The notes: generated from the letters alone by a model not told the origin. A stretch of 64,000 bases of DNA from Ligula intestinalis (GCA_036362985.1 JAYGXS010000003.1:75994541-76058540), one strand, 5' to 3'. Numbered from the stretch's first letter, positions 36,691 to 49,828 are shown. Made by a program: numbers and translations.

Positions 36691-39600
36691 TAATTTTATA
36701 AAACGTGTAACAGGAATGCTTTAAAAGATATGAGGAGTAATTAACACGGTCAAACTTACTTTGCTTTAAGCTTTTTAAGTTTGCTACTCAGGCAGTCCTT
36801 ACCTTGACAAAAAATGCATGAATATGTTAATTGTATGCCAATTATGTATGTCGTCCGCTCTCTCGTGCTGTTCCGTAGGTGTTTGGGTAGGCTCCGTCTC
36901 ATTGAAATGTTGGTTGTAAGTAATGGCTCGAGGGAAACGAAGCTCAGCAAGCAAGTCATTTCAATGAGTTCTGGGCGGCTTTTCACCAGCCATTTGTGGA
37001 AGTTTGTTTGCGGCTGTTTTACTGCTGCATAGTTCCAAAATGTTCATATGGCAGCAGATCTGTCGCGTCAGATAGTATCATGAGCTACAGTCGAGATTCA
37101 TTGACTAAGGGTTTGAGGGCCACCTGATTTACACGTGTTAATGCAGTCACCGTGCTTAGTGGTAGACTCCCAGTGAACATGTCAAGACAAGGTCAATCAA
37201 GCTTGGTGGAACATTTGATTTCCTCGATCATCCTTAAAACTTCACATTTGCGAAAGTCATTTACAGAAAAGTTAGATATCTTATTTTGAGTACACTTTTG
37301 TTGCTTATTTCAGGGAAGTCTAAAGCCGGTGCACCTTACCTTTTTGACTGTAACGTCAACGTCGAAATACCTTATAGAAGCACCTTTTCAGGAGGTAACA
37401 TTTAGTTTTTAATTGAGATTAAGCATGAGAATTTGTGCCTTAGTCGTGGACGTTTGCTATTTAATGGCAACGATTTGATATATATATATGAGTGATTCCC
37501 AAACCATTGCCAAAACAAACAGCTTTTTAAAAAATGTCCAGGAACTAAAAAGTTATGTAGAAGATTTTGGCAAATAGCGTCATTTGGAGGTTTTGGTAAA
37601 CACGTAGAAATGAAACTGCATTTATCGACAATACAGTAAGCCACTGAAAATCTTCCAGCTATCACCACTATTTCAGGAAAGATCTGAACTTCTTCAAAGT
37701 CGAACAACGGAAAACCGTTAAATTAAATTTGAAGGAAAAAAATTTATATTAATGAACAGCGAACGGTACGTTTACAATCGCGCCCGAAAATTTCATGAAA
37801 ATTTATTGGTCACTGACCAGCATGTCCGCACATGAGCTTGAACATGTTTTATATTTTTGCTAACCCAATCCGCGCTTACAAGCGAAAATCTGGTTGGCTA
37901 ATTTCAAGTTATCTCAAACAATTCACAGAAAGATACAAGCATTTTAACGAGAAAATCCTTGTTACGCAAACACAAATCAAATTGCGTCTCTCAGAGTCTT
38001 AAAGTAATGCGTTACTGGTCGTTCTTAAAAATAAGGCACATTGCGCTTAACTAAGTAAAATAAAGTTCCTTAGGAATACCAATATTTTTAGAAAAACGAT
38101 AAATTCTGAAAATGTGTAAATGGGGTAAACGCCTGTTCATGCAAAAAAGCAAACAAAAGCTGCCTAGGTAGTATTTCTTTGAAAAATAATACTTTCGTAT
38201 AATTTACGGATATATATATGCTTCCATACTATACGCAATGTAGCGTATGGCTCTTACTAAACTGCGCAGAGTTTGTGTATATATTTTAACGTGTTTTCGC
38301 GGTAAAAGCTTATTATTTCATTCGTTTGTAAATTTCTGTAGTTACGTTGGACAAGGGCAAACGGATGTTTGCTTCACTGTCCCGATTGGAGCGTCAGAGA
38401 TTTAGGATATTTCCTGAGCCTACGTGCGGAAATGCCAGTGAGTGACTAATAAAGTTAAATGGAGTTGTTGGGTGAAATCGTCAGCGTACCATTTTGTGTA
38501 AATCAAAAGAAATTTCCTCGCGTCAAATTTATTTATATTCATACCGGGATTGCGATTAAGAGGAGGAGCATATCACCCTTAAAATTCTAGTTTATACCTA
38601 ACGATTTTCATTGGTTTCAGTTTATTGTCTATCAATCAGGATTATATTCTAAGTGTTTACAAAAAACTTTAAAACAAGCTGTTTCTTAAACACGTTTAAC
38701 TACTTAGTGAAAATTTGGACTTTCTTTCTAATTCCAGTGTCTGTTTGGCTCATGTTTAACAATGAACAAAAAAGGCAACGTATTGCCAAACACTTTTTAA
38801 TTAACCGTTTTACTTTAACGCCGAAAATTTGAATTTTAGACACTATAGTGATGCTGCCATCCCATTGCTCAAAGTTGTATATCTCTCGGTCCATTTCCCC
38901 ATGTTTATCCTTTTCAACAATACTTTTTTTGAACGTGGGTCAGATGGTTATCTGTACAATAGGTTGCCATTTTTTTTAAAGAACATAAATATTGTGTAAC
39001 TTTATCGAGAAACTCACCGAAGACAGTTCACCATGTAGCCTTTCGCACTTTACGGTCAATATGCTGTACCACTTTTGCGCCTTTTATAGCAACAAATACG
39101 TGTACACCGACAAAGACACTGTTGTGATATGCAAATAGCACTCAAGCGTGAACCGAAGAATAAAGTTTTTCGTTCGAGGTTTTCGGTAGCTTAGCTGATG
39201 TTTTTTTTTAAGATTCATTTCAGAGCGGTGCATCTTGCGTTTTCAAATTATTAAGTTTAAAAGAAGAAAACGAGTGTTACACCATTTAGTATTATAACTC
39301 CAACAAAAACACTAAGGAAAGGGGAAAATTGTTTAGTCGACGCTGTCATGGGTAACCGCAAGCCATAACTGACCTTTACCTTAGTAATTCTTCGCACCAT
39401 GCAAGAGTGCCACTCTCGTAAGAAGTGGATAATCACGCGGTTGGTAGAGGATACGTGTTGGTGACTTCCCAAATTTTAGTAATTTAGCTGAAAAAGGACT
39501 TGCAATTTTGTAAGCAACTAACAAAAGCTTCCTCAATAACTCGGGACATTTTATGCGCTCATAAACGAGATATTTATTCGTCAGGCCAGTTTTGTTGAAG

Positions 39601-40677
39601 CCACGCTTAAGAGGAACCTTTTGTAAATCGTTCCTCATGAAATGAACTATAATCATTAATCATAAAAAACGATGGAGAATGCTGTAAGTGCCTGCTGAGT
39701 ATAGAATGTTTTAGACGTAGAATTTTATAAACGATTGGACAAATTCCGAAATTACTGTATCTAGCGTCTTGTGTTCATGACTTTTGAAACACTCCACCAT
39801 ACATAAAGGTTTGTACCTGAGTATATGATTTAAAAAATTGCATGCGAATGAAAACTTTAATAAGTGTCTGCAGGAACACGCGACAGCAGTGCATTATTAA
39901 AGCAGTATACGCTGATTTTGGTCATGTAAGACTCTTCATTTATTTAACATTTCTATGCGCACACGACAATTTATGTGAGTTTATGACCCGGATAGCTTTA
40001 TGTTACTTAAGGAAGAACCCACAGTGTTACGAGACAAGGTTGGCTTGTTCCAAACAAAATTGGGCCTGACATCGAAAGGCAAACGACTATCCATTGGCTT
40101 GTTTTCAGAAACGTCACCTCTTACACACTTAAAGAATTCCAGCGCTTTCCAAACGGCTAGAAACCATAAATGTAAGGTAATAGTATAACTACCTCTTTCT
40201 AAAACATGTCTTTGGTTGGAACTGAGATTGGAAAGAGAGGAAAAAGTACTTTTCGAACTCAAGCATTTCGGCTGGGGTGCATCGATTGCCAACAAGCATA
40301 CTTTTCAAGAATATCCCAGAAATCAGAAGTTGTTTTATGACTTCCCCGTTAGAATGATTGCTCATGGAAACCCCCACTCTTCAGATGATATTTCCTTTTG
40401 GGAGGTTATTTGCTACATTTGTAAATGAATATGCTTGTTTTCTGCAAATTGCTTAAACCGGCTTATCCCCCCATTTGACACAAATTTACAATAAATAGTA
40501 CTTTACCAAAAATTGATTCTTTTCTTCTGCATTTGACTTCCTTTTCAATGTAAACTTCATTACCGAGATTAAATATCTGATGATTTCACGAAAGACGGCA
40601 CAGCTCATTTCACTTCTTTTCGTTGAGAAGATATCTCAGATATGATGAAAGGTTTTTTCCCTTAAAATTATTCAACT
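36691..40677. other. No gene recognised
   Basis: AT-rich with short (TA)n runs near 37480 and 38212. None of the frames (up to 104 codons) carries a motif. Confidence 0.5.
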
Positions 40678-41124
40678 GCCCTATATCCACTCATGTAAGT
40701 GCCGCCCTTCTTGAGTCGCCATATGCAATTTCAAGATGCACATAAATATTGATGTATTTGTCCCCCATGACAGCCTCCACTGGGATATTTTGGGAAAATA
40801 AGTCGCTCGTCATGGTTGTTTTAGCAATAGGGATTAAACTGAGAGCACTGAAAGTGCTAAAATTGGGACGTCAGAACTTATTTTAGGCACGTAGCTATAA
40901 AACAGAGGATCAAGCCATGATCCTAAAAATAGGTTCTAATTACCAAGGGTTGGCATTTCTAGACCCGTATTTTAATGCCATTCACTAAAACAACCCCGAA
41001 AAACGAAAGGGTCTTCTCAAAATACCCCAGCGTAGACTGTCAAAGTGAACAAATCAACTATATTTTTTGTGCTTCTTGAAATTATATATTCTGACTCAAG
41101 TGGGGCGGTAAGTGGATATAGGAC
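40678..41124. mobile_element. 447-bp imperfect palindrome (foldback/MITE-like)
   Basis: The left arm starts GCCCTATATCCACT and the right arm, read on the minus strand, starts GTCCTATATCCACT. Matches continue in order through TTGAGTC, AATTTCAAGA-GCAC, GGG-TATTTTG, GGTTGTTTTAG, GG-ATTAAA and AGAAC-TATTTT-AGG to a centre near 40900. Each arm is about 220 bp. No coding capacity and no clear target duplication is seen. A transcript would fold into one long hairpin, as is known for foldback and inverted-repeat MITE elements. Confidence 0.85.
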
Positions 41125-44100
41125 GTTCGGACAAGGCCACACTTAGGTTAATGCACTTTCATTTTAAAAAAAACACTCAAGTCCAAATTTAGACCACGTA
41201 AGAAAAAAGTCACTCACGTTTGCAAAGGTGAAATTCGGACGATTTACCGAAAATATTTCAACAAGACGGTCGCATTTGACTAGGTCACTTTGAATAGATC
41301 CAACATTATAAACACATTTTGACTATTTTTGGCAAGTTCATGCTTATTGCACAGAAGTTACCGTCGTTAAGGCGGCCTGAAGCGTTTTAATTAGTGAGAT
41401 GGAAATTTCAAACTGGTATTTGTTGTAGAAGTAGTAGCGCGTAGGAAAGTTAAAAAGTGATTTTGATTTTGAATAATGGAATGGGGAATTTTAATCAAAA
41501 TTTTAATTTTCTTTTGCGTAGGCAAGACCGTATGAAGTAGGCCTACACTGTAAATTGGCTACACCTTTGTGTTAAATAGTATTATTTATACAGAAGATGC
41601 TCAAAATTCTGCAAAACTCTCCTGGAGGGTAAACGACAGAAAAATGTAGGTGAGCAGTTACCAAGGCGACTAAGGAGAGAGTAGTCTTAACAGAGATCAG
41701 TAGGAAAAGAATCTTTATTGTGGAGGGTTAAAATACAAAAATCTCAGCGTTTCTGTTTATGTGAGTCCTTTTGAAGTGCATTATTTCTGGAAGAATTCAA
41801 CGTGGGCGCATGTACGTTTTTGATCATTCCTCATTCGGCCTGCATTGAAATACAAGGAATTTATGATAGACCAGCTCATATTGAAAAGGCCCAATTAACG
41901 CTGGTCATGGTTAACAGGACTGAGGGCGTTCACAAATGTCATAAAACTGGCAATTATAGTCAGGTTCCCTTAAGCGTCATGGGGAACGTTCAAGTGCGCT
42001 CTTTTTCTAGTTTTTTTCTACAAATGCGAGGTGCCAGTAAGCGAATACGAACTTCTGAGGCTCCCTTTGGGCAATAGCATCTTGAGGGCTTGAACAAAAA
42101 CCTATTTTATATAACCAGTTTGGAATGCTTATTCACACTGCCCCCGCCTCTGCCGTGAAAAGTATTATTTGGTGAAGGAACTCCAAGGACTTCATAGACC
42201 TTTTATATTTAACTCGAAAGTATCAGTTGACGTTTACCTGGTGGTCATTCTCAGCCGATTCTTTTAGAGAGAACTTTTTTTGTATTTTATCCAACTAGAT
42301 TACAAATATTGTCAGCCCCGCCGCTGCATTGTGTGCTAGCAATAATTTAGTAGGCAAAGGTCAGTTGGTGAGCATACGTTTCCCTCTAAATAATCTATCA
42401 ATCTTCTCATCACGTCTTAAATAAGAAGACCCTCAAAATGAACATCGATTTGTTTTTTTTTAATTTTTAACGTGCGAAACACTGATCACAGGAATCCGAG
42501 CCTATCCAATGGCTGGCGTAAATACGGCCCATAATGGTCGATAGGGAGTCAGATTAGGATCCTACTCAGCAGCATTTTCCCTATTCCCGGCATGGCGTTT
42601 AGTCCAAAAGTGTTTTTTGAGAAATAGGAAAGAGTTCAAGCCCCTGGGACAGCAATAAATTTACACAAGCCGGGTCTCTGCGCAAGCGAGTCTGCAGCTA
42701 GTCAGCCTGCTCATTGCATACAGCTGTTCATGTTTTCCTTTTCCTTTTCTGGTCTTTGTTACTTATCCTCATCTAAATGAATTGATACCATTTATTTTTG
42801 CTTGTCTTCCCATATTTCTGCAAAACACTTGTGTAAGGAGGCAGATGGACAGATAAATATGCTTTCTTTTGATGGAAGCATCCAAATGTTTCAGCCCAAA
42901 TGGCTCCATTTGCTGAGGCTAAGGAATAAGTTCAATACAATACGCAAATACCTTTTGGTTTACATGAAATGCCCACCTGTAATGAAGACATATCCAATCT
43001 TAACTTCTGGAGTTCACTTTCTCTACACGTGAGCTAGCGTGCTAGGCATACCAGCACATCATGCTTATATGGCCATGTACAACAGGACATACGTCTAACG
43101 TTTCGGCATAGAATACAGGAGGATATCGCAGTCACTAAAACAAAATGAAGGAGAGAGGTGCCTCCTCAAGAATGCAATCAGCAAATTACCTGACCGTTAG
43201 TAAGTTTCACTGTATTATAATATCAGCTTAAAAGAATTAGAAACTTTGGTGGCTGAAAATTTTATTCAGAGGAGATGTTTGGACATTGATCGGTGTCACC
43301 AAACAAGAATGGACAAATAACCGAAGACTAGAAAAGAATAAGTGAGAGAGTGCAACAATTTATCATTCGCCTAATAAGGGCTTGACGTGTGTAATAGAAA
43401 CGTATGCGACGAATATAATGAAGGCGTGTAAACAGTTTATTTAATAGGTTCAGATTGGGCAGAAAATTAAAAGCCTAGATATCAGCGTAATGCCGAGGTA
43501 CTGGAAAAAGGAAACCTCAGTAGGCAGGATATCTAGAGATTCACGGCTGGTTGAGAGTCACAACCAGAAAATACACTAACTGACATCTGATAATTTATTA
43601 GAAGACTATTGGCTAACGTCCATAGTGGGACATAGTCCAGGTCATCTTTCAGAGCCTGGAGATATGTTTGACTGTTGAGAGGATGCCCAGCCAATATATC
43701 ATCGGCATATTTTACATACAGAATTGAAAAAAGGCAACTCGTCGAAAGGAGTCATAGTCGACTACGAAAGGTTCCCCAAGTCAAAGTCAGTAAGACCAAT
43801 TACGTAGGACAGTATACCTTAGGAAAAGGAGCTAACAAATGGCTCTGCAGAAAGGAGCGGCTAGCAGAAGCCCAACCAGTTGTTGTGTCCGTTTTTCGTG
43901 TGTTATGCGCAGGGATAGAGGCAACCCCTGACCTGTACTGCAACCAATCAGGAAATGGGCCATGCTGATTAGGAGACAGCATTCACAACAGATCGAACAA
44001 AGGCGTCCGGGGTAGACGCGAGTAGGCTAGACGGCCGGGCGTCGCGGCGAAAGCACAATGATTCACGCGGAGCGGAGTGTCACATGCTTGCATGCAGCTT

Positions 44101-44639
44101 GGCAGGGTAGAAAAGGTGTCAGCTAAGGGCTGATTGCAGGACCGTCAGAGACTCTTTTAATCACACACCTTTTAAGTACTTTACAACGTATGAGAAACCA
44201 AGAATCTATCAGAAGCAAATGTGTGTTCATCAGACAGTTTTCTAAATCCTTTAACGGTTCTTCTTTTAACTTGAATAAACTTATCACTGGAATAGAAAGT
44301 ATTATAACGGGCGATTCTACTGTAATGGCAAGAAAACTGAACTGAAAGGGGAATGTGAACACATTTCCCATGATTAAAATATGCACCTGAGACCACGTTT
44401 TAGCAGCAATCGCAATGTGCCCTTAAAATATTCTGAAAATAGGATGAATCAGTCAATTTTTATTCTTTGTCTCCCTTGCATTTTAAATGCTTCGCACAAA
44501 ATTCACGAAACTAGAGTGATTGTCAAGAGATGCGGAGTTTGTCATCTTTCTAGCTAGCATGACAAGACAGAGTGTCTTCCTACCTCAATTTGACCTTAAA
44601 TGAGGGAATTTGTAAATTTAATTTTTTTCGATGATTTAT
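41125..44639. other. No gene recognised
   Basis: AT-rich until about 43.6 kb. 43.68-44.1 kb is GC-richer, with a 97-codon frame lacking motifs, probably repeat-derived. No structure is proven. Confidence 0.45.
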
Positions 44640-44664
44640 TTAATTGCTCAGCGCTAAGGTCTCC

Positions 44665-46316
44665 CGTCACATTGGCGAATCCGAAAAACTCACTCAATTC
44701 TAGGAGGGGAACAGAAGGCCCTAAGTGGGTTAAAAGCAGACGAGCAAATAGTCATTCTACCTGCCGACAAAGGTCGATCAACGGTGGTGCTAGATAAAAC
44801 TGACTACCAAAACAAAATCTGAACGCTCCGCAGTGATTAGGAGACTTACAGAGTCAGCAACGCCGCCGGCCCGAAGCCACTACTGGCAAAGGTGGGTAGA
44901 AACCTGGGTCGACTCAAGAAAGAAAAGGTCATCACCATCAAGGACTAGTACATGGCGAAGCCTACCGAAGCGGCTATGTCACGCTTCTACGGTTTCCCCA
45001 AAGTACAGAAGCCAGGCGTTCCTTTACGGCCAACCATCTCCCTCTGAGGCATGTCTACATACGGGCTGGCAAACTGGTTATTCCACAGACTCAAGTCCCT
45101 CACGGCGGGCTCACGGTACACAGTCCATTTGGCGGTACAGTTTCTTGACAAAATAAAGACGGTCAGAGTGGAGCCAGATGAAAGGATGGTGTCTTTCGAT
45201 GTCATCTTGCTCTTCACCTCCATACCACAGGCGCTTGCTGTCGAAACCATCCGCGAACTTCTACTTCAGGAGTACGATGAGAGAGATGGTCAACCCACAG
45301 CTCAGGATATAATAGAACTCGTGGAGCATTGCCTCAGAACCTTCTTTACCTTCGAAGGGACAACGTACGAACAAATCAAGGGCACTCCAATGGGGTCCCC
45401 AATCTCCGGGTTCATTGCTGAGAGCGTACTACAAAAACCGAGAGACGGTTGTTTGAAGAGTACGAGCCGAAGTTTTGGGCACGCTACGACGACGATACTT
45501 TTGTTGTCATCAACCAGAGTCAAAGCAACCACTGCAAGGAACGACTGAGCTCATTTTTTCCAAACCTACAGTTCACGATGAAAGAAGAGATGGAGGGCCG
45601 ACTTCCGTTCCTAGACGTTCTCGTAGGCTGCCAAGCGGACGGCAAACTAGCGACGTCTGTTTATCGTAAACCAACAAACACGTCACAATAGCAATCATCC
45701 GCTAAAACACAATCGCAGTTGTATACGCACGCTGTACCGGCGGGTAGAAACCCACTGCAGCACGCCAACTGCCAAACGTGACGACAAAAAGCACCTCCGA
45801 GAACTGTTCAGAGCAAATGGCTATCCACGGGCTTGTGTTGAACGGGCTCGAATGCCACTCAAACCGCGAACCGAGAGACCCTGCTTATCATAGTCGTGGC
45901 GGAGCATCTTGTACATGAAAGGCGTCTCCGAAGTTGTGGCTAGATCTCTCGCGCCTCTTGGAATAGGGATTGCCCACAAGCCTACGTGCACCATCCGACA
46001 ACAGGTAATGCGGCCGAAAGACCCTATACCTAAACAGGAGAAGTCAGGCGTCGTATACCAACTTCAGTACAGCTGTGGGACGTGCAATTATGTTGAAGAA
46101 ACCGGCTGACAACTTCAAACGCAAATGCAGGAGCATAAGCGGGCCGTGAAGATATTGGACCCAAAGTCGGAGGAAGCCACCCATGCTGCAGCGATGGGAC
46201 ACGACTTCAACTTTAACACGGTTGAAATTGTGGGTCGAGGTGATGACCTCAGGTCCAGGCAGATTAAAGAGGCCTGGATGCCGACCGACTGTTCAGTCAA
46301 CCACCACACAAATTAA
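44665..46316 (+). pseudogene. PLE polyprotein: reverse transcriptase + GIY-YIG, broken
   Basis: The family marker ILPADKGRSTVVLDKTDY is at 44757-44810. Then come FYGFPKVQKPG (about 44985), the motif-A region MVSFDVILLFTSIP (about 45190), GTPMGSPISG (about 45380), and the catalytic box, which reads YDDD where intact copies have YVDD (about 45485). FLDVLV and RKPTNT follow. The nuclease part has GVVYQLQYSCGTCNYVEETG (46050-46108): the YIG glycine is glutamate, and the next arginine codon is TGA. The main frame has stops at 44820, 44838, 44946 and 45045. It shifts at a run of five A (about 45433) and returns near 45690. An RT makes DNA from element RNA and the nuclease nicks the target; neither can work here. 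Confidence 0.95.
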
Positions 46317-46745
46317 CCAGCCCCATATGTTGTGTTAAGGACCTTCTTATCCGGGGATGGACGTGATATCGGACAACGTGGGCCGGAAAAATTCCGAGCG
46401 TGACGGAGGACGATGGACCAAGCGCTCACGAGGCCAACACCGACACACTTGAGGTTAACACGCGGGTAGGCAACATCACAACCAGCGTGTGCATGCCGGA
46501 AACCACTTGAGACACCACGGGAGGCCGCTGCCGCGGCCAACGTGCATTCCGAGTACCAGTCATGGTGTCACAAAGGGCCATGGGACGAACACACAAGAGG
46601 GTGACATGGTGACAGGCAGGAGACCAAGTGACGAGGAGACTGAGGGCGCAGCCAGAGACACACAGAGTGGCTCAAACATGATGGGTAGAATAGGCACACG
46701 CAAGAAAGGATGGCATAAAGACGAGGACGTTGAGCCAGAGTACCC

Positions 46746-46792
46746 ATTCTCTTAAGATGGGTAGACGAGACCCCTACCCGAAACGTCAGGGT
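46746..46792 (+). ncRNA. Hammerhead-ribozyme-like motif of PLE copy A
   Basis: Stem I strands are ATTCT (46746-46750) and AGGGT (46788-46792), pairing with two wobbles. The core reads CTTAAGA against CTGANGA, one substitution. Stem II is GGGTAG / CTACCC (46759-46764, 46774-46779). GAAA and CGTC follow intact, so cleavage would fall after C46787. Helix III would be the minimal ACGU type, which in known PLE hammerheads favours dimers. The G-to-T core change probably abolishes activity. Confidence 0.6.
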
Positions 46793-46815
46793 TATAATAA
46801 ACCTCTCCATGAATG

Positions 46816-47404
46816 CTCCCCTTTCTTCTTATTTAAGTATGTTTCATGGTTATAGGTAGCTTTCCTAATTATGCTGCATATTTGCCATCGAATATAACCA
46901 AAATAATCATTATTTTAACTTTTAAATGATTTGCCTCAAATGCAGTCTGAAAACGTTCTCTCAAATTAATAGGTAAATGAGATGGAAACTGTGGTTTCTT
47001 GGGAACAAACTGAACTCACCCGATGAAAATTAGAATATTGGTGTTAAAAACGGAAAACTTTCAAACTTTCACGTTTAACTTTACCATTTTGGATTATCGT
47101 TATACAGTGAAGATTCAAAAGCATAATTTCCTTTCCTGCCGTGCTTTTTTACAACATTCGTCAAGTTTGCAAAAAGTCAACACACTGACAAGTTGATAGA
47201 CGTTTACAGACCACTATCGCAATGCTCTTGTCCCGCTCTTTCCTGGCCTTGAGCCTCATTTCTCGGAACCTGACAGCAGCCGTAGCAAGAAGTAATATAG
47301 GAAAATAGTAATACCAGCGAAGAGAGGGTACACCGGAATGGTCATTTCTGGGAGGTTGTTTAGCAAAGAGGGTCAGTAGCTCCCGACCTCAACTCGAAAG
47401 ACAA
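46816..47404. other. No gene recognised
   Basis: Ordinary AT-rich DNA between a PLE and a SINE-like repeat. Confidence 0.5.
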
Positions 47405-47600
47405 TGAGTTTGTGGCTTAATGGTTAGGGTGTTGGACTTTGATCAAACGATCTTGAGTTCAAGGCTCCGATGGCCCACTACGTGGGTTGGTGTATGACTG
47501 GCTGACGACAGCTTTAAATAAAAAATTGTCACTCCGGTCACTCTGGTCTTGTCCGGCATTACCATCTGCCTACACGAACAAGCCGCCCTCAGCGATACCA
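47405..47600 (+). mobile_element. tRNA-derived SINE-like repeat
   Basis: A tRNA-type head has box A TGGCTTAATGGTTAGGG (47413-47429) and box B GAGTTCAAGGCTC (47455-47467) at proper spacing. It is followed by GGTTGGTGTATGACTGGCTG, matching the minus-strand repeat at 51.9 kb, and a TTTAAATAAAAAA-type run. The acceptor arms do not pair, so it is not a tRNA gene. SINEs are copied by LINE machinery; the partner LINE is not visible here. Confidence 0.65.
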
Positions 47601-48046
47601 ACGCATGAAAACTAGGGTAAGTACCACAAAAGACGGAGTTAAAATAGTCATTTACCTACCTGACTACGTATTGGCCAACATTGAAACAATGGACAGGGTG
47701 AGATAGAGAAGGAGTTAGCAGAGAAGATTTTGGTTGGAGCTCGCTTATTCATTCGACAGTGAAATGGGCACTGTTCACTATGGCTTTTGCAAAATAGATT
47801 CAGCACATGCAGAAGTTTCATCTCTTTTTCCTGGTTACTTATTCGAACAGAACTCATATTTGTGAAAGGTTAACAGCTTCGCGGTACTGATCAACGTCTG
47901 TAGATAAGTAAACATCTTTTTCCTTGTGACTACTCGGGAAAAGATTCCGTGTCTCTGTGGAGCAAAAAAATTAAAGGATGTAGAAATTTCATATTGCACA
48001 ACGAAATGTAGAAATTGATGCATTCTGCGTAGACGGAAAATTATTT
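47601..48046. other. No gene recognised
   Basis: Nothing identified; frames on the minus strand have no motif. Confidence 0.5.
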
Positions 48047-48082
48047 CTATACACTATACACTATGCTATACACTATGCTATA
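48047..48082 (+). repeat. 12-bp tandem repeat
   Basis: The unit CTATACACTATG is repeated, with partial units on each side, over 36 bases. It is a simple minisatellite. Confidence 0.9.
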
Positions 48083-49749
48083 TTGCATCAGTTCCTAATG
48101 ATATTTTCAAGATTACGAATAGCAATAGTTTCGCAAACAGCTAGGATTTTGCACCTGTTCTGGCGAAGAAAATTGCTCCGAGCGGTGTTTACAAATCTTT
48201 CATAAAGATGCTTAGCAATGAGTTAATTTTTTTCAAAGCGATATGGACCTTAACGAGGGTGACTGTGGATCCTTGTGTTTAGAGCAAGAATTTAATCGAT
48301 TTAGGCGTGTAAACTTAATTATTGTGTATGATTTAGGATCCTGTATGTTTCGCAAAAAGCCAAGCCACATTGAAAGAAAGCACACTAAATGAGATCTTGA
48401 TAGAGTGGAAAAACACTTTAAATGGTCGCTTTTACTTAAACCTGTCAGATTGGGCTTGTTTTATATATAATCCTTATCTGGACGGGTTCAAAACCACGCT
48501 CATTTACGAGGATTTTGAACGCTCAAAATTTTCGCATAAACCAATAAGCGAACTTCCTGATTGCTCTTAACGTAAACCGACATAGGACTCATGGGGTCTT
48601 CAACTAGAAGAAAAGAATCTTAACAGGCCAAAAATTATCTTCATTTAACTTAAATAATCCACGCATTCTAGCTGTGAAAAGTTTGTATTCTGTAAAAACT
48701 TGAAGGCCCCTGGGACGTTCTACCATAAAAACGATTGCTTCTAAAAATAAGCATTATTTATTAATGATATCATCACGTGTCAGGCTCGTTAATTTATGTT
48801 TCAGCTCAAAACTTCTGGGCATTTAAAAATGCGCAGTTGTTGTCGCTGCTTACATTTGTGAACAATCGACAATCGCAGGTGTCTGTCCTTTTTGACTAAA
48901 ACGGAATTATCAATCGTTTTAAGCTTCGCATAGAGTATTATAGTGTGTTCTAGCGGAACGTTTTTTCGTATTTGTTCACAGGTTTCAATACCATGATAAA
49001 CCGAAGCATCTATTTATCGTACCGGTTTAGTAGGTAGACTCGAACTTAACAAAGACCGTGTAGCCATGGGTAAACATGGGAGCCAACGTAGCACAGTACT
49101 GTAGCGCGAATTCGCGGTTCTCAGTCTATGGCCTCACGATTTCATGGAATTCATGTTCCATGCAGTCAAATAGTAAAAATTTTCAGATCCAGCAGACCAG
49201 TAACTTCTATACATCATTTTATGGTTAAATTGGTTGTAAATTCCAGTAAAAGATGGTTTTATAAACCTACTTTTTACTTACTATGGTAAATGATACTGCA
49301 TATATCAGTAAAAATTCAAGTTTTTAAGCAAATATCGATCATTGCCGAATGTAAATAATTTAAATTTTTAAAATAATGCTGCACAGTTTTAATGTTAAGT
49401 TAAGTTCAGCAATATGAACACCAACAAATGGAAGCGCATATGCCTTCGTTGAGTGATAACGTTAACCCCCACACATTATCTTTCATTTTGCGCATAAAAG
49501 TTTTAAAAATACGGTACGTCATCTAGCGTATAATAAATGAGTCACAGAGCTCCATGTGATTGACGCATTAAAATTAGTCTAACTCTGCATAACTTTCTTC
49601 CAGCCGTATGGAAATCGTCAGCTGTGGGAAGAAATTACGGCAGAAAATTCTCACGTCGGCGTTCCTCACAAAGACTTAAATATCAGTGATCAACTCAAAT
49701 AGAAATCATGCACTAGAGGAGAATATACGAGTTCCAGGCAGCAGTTCCG
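48083..49749. other. No gene recognised
   Basis: AT-rich. A 66-codon frame at 48370-48570 (rich in aromatic residues) has no motif or splice context. Confidence 0.5.
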
Positions 49750-49788
49750 AAGAAGAAGATGCGATCACTGGAACAAGGACTTTATTTT

Positions 49789-49828
49789 CCTGACGTTTCG
49801 GATTCCGTCGGGAATCCTTAGTCATAGG
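49789..49828 (-). ncRNA. Hammerhead-ribozyme-like motif of PLE copy B
   Basis: On the minus strand CCT (stem I) is followed by ATGACTAA (decayed CTGANGA box). A perfect 7-bp stem II follows, GGATTCC / GGAATCC with loop CGAC. Then come GAAA, CGTC and AGG, which closes stem I. Two core positions are changed (C to A and G to T), so cleavage is unlikely, but the fold and order are clear. Confidence 0.55.

Larger units (their letters stand above)
44640..46815 (+). mobile_element. Penelope-like retroelement, degenerate copy A
   Basis: This unit holds RT and GIY-YIG coding remnants (44.66-46.32 kb), a GC-rich 3' untranslated part, and a hammerhead-like fold ending in AACGTCAGG followed by an AATAAA run at about 46.8 kb. 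The order (RT, then nuclease, then ribozyme) is that of endonuclease-bearing PLEs. The 5' end is not defined; coding similarity starts near 44665, after the expected N-terminus. No long terminal repeat or target duplication was found. Confidence 0.9.

Noticed and set aside
45440..45548. C-terminal tail of the 165-codon frame in PLE copy A
   Set aside because: It is out of frame relative to the RT; the genuine sequence with the YDDD box continues in another frame.
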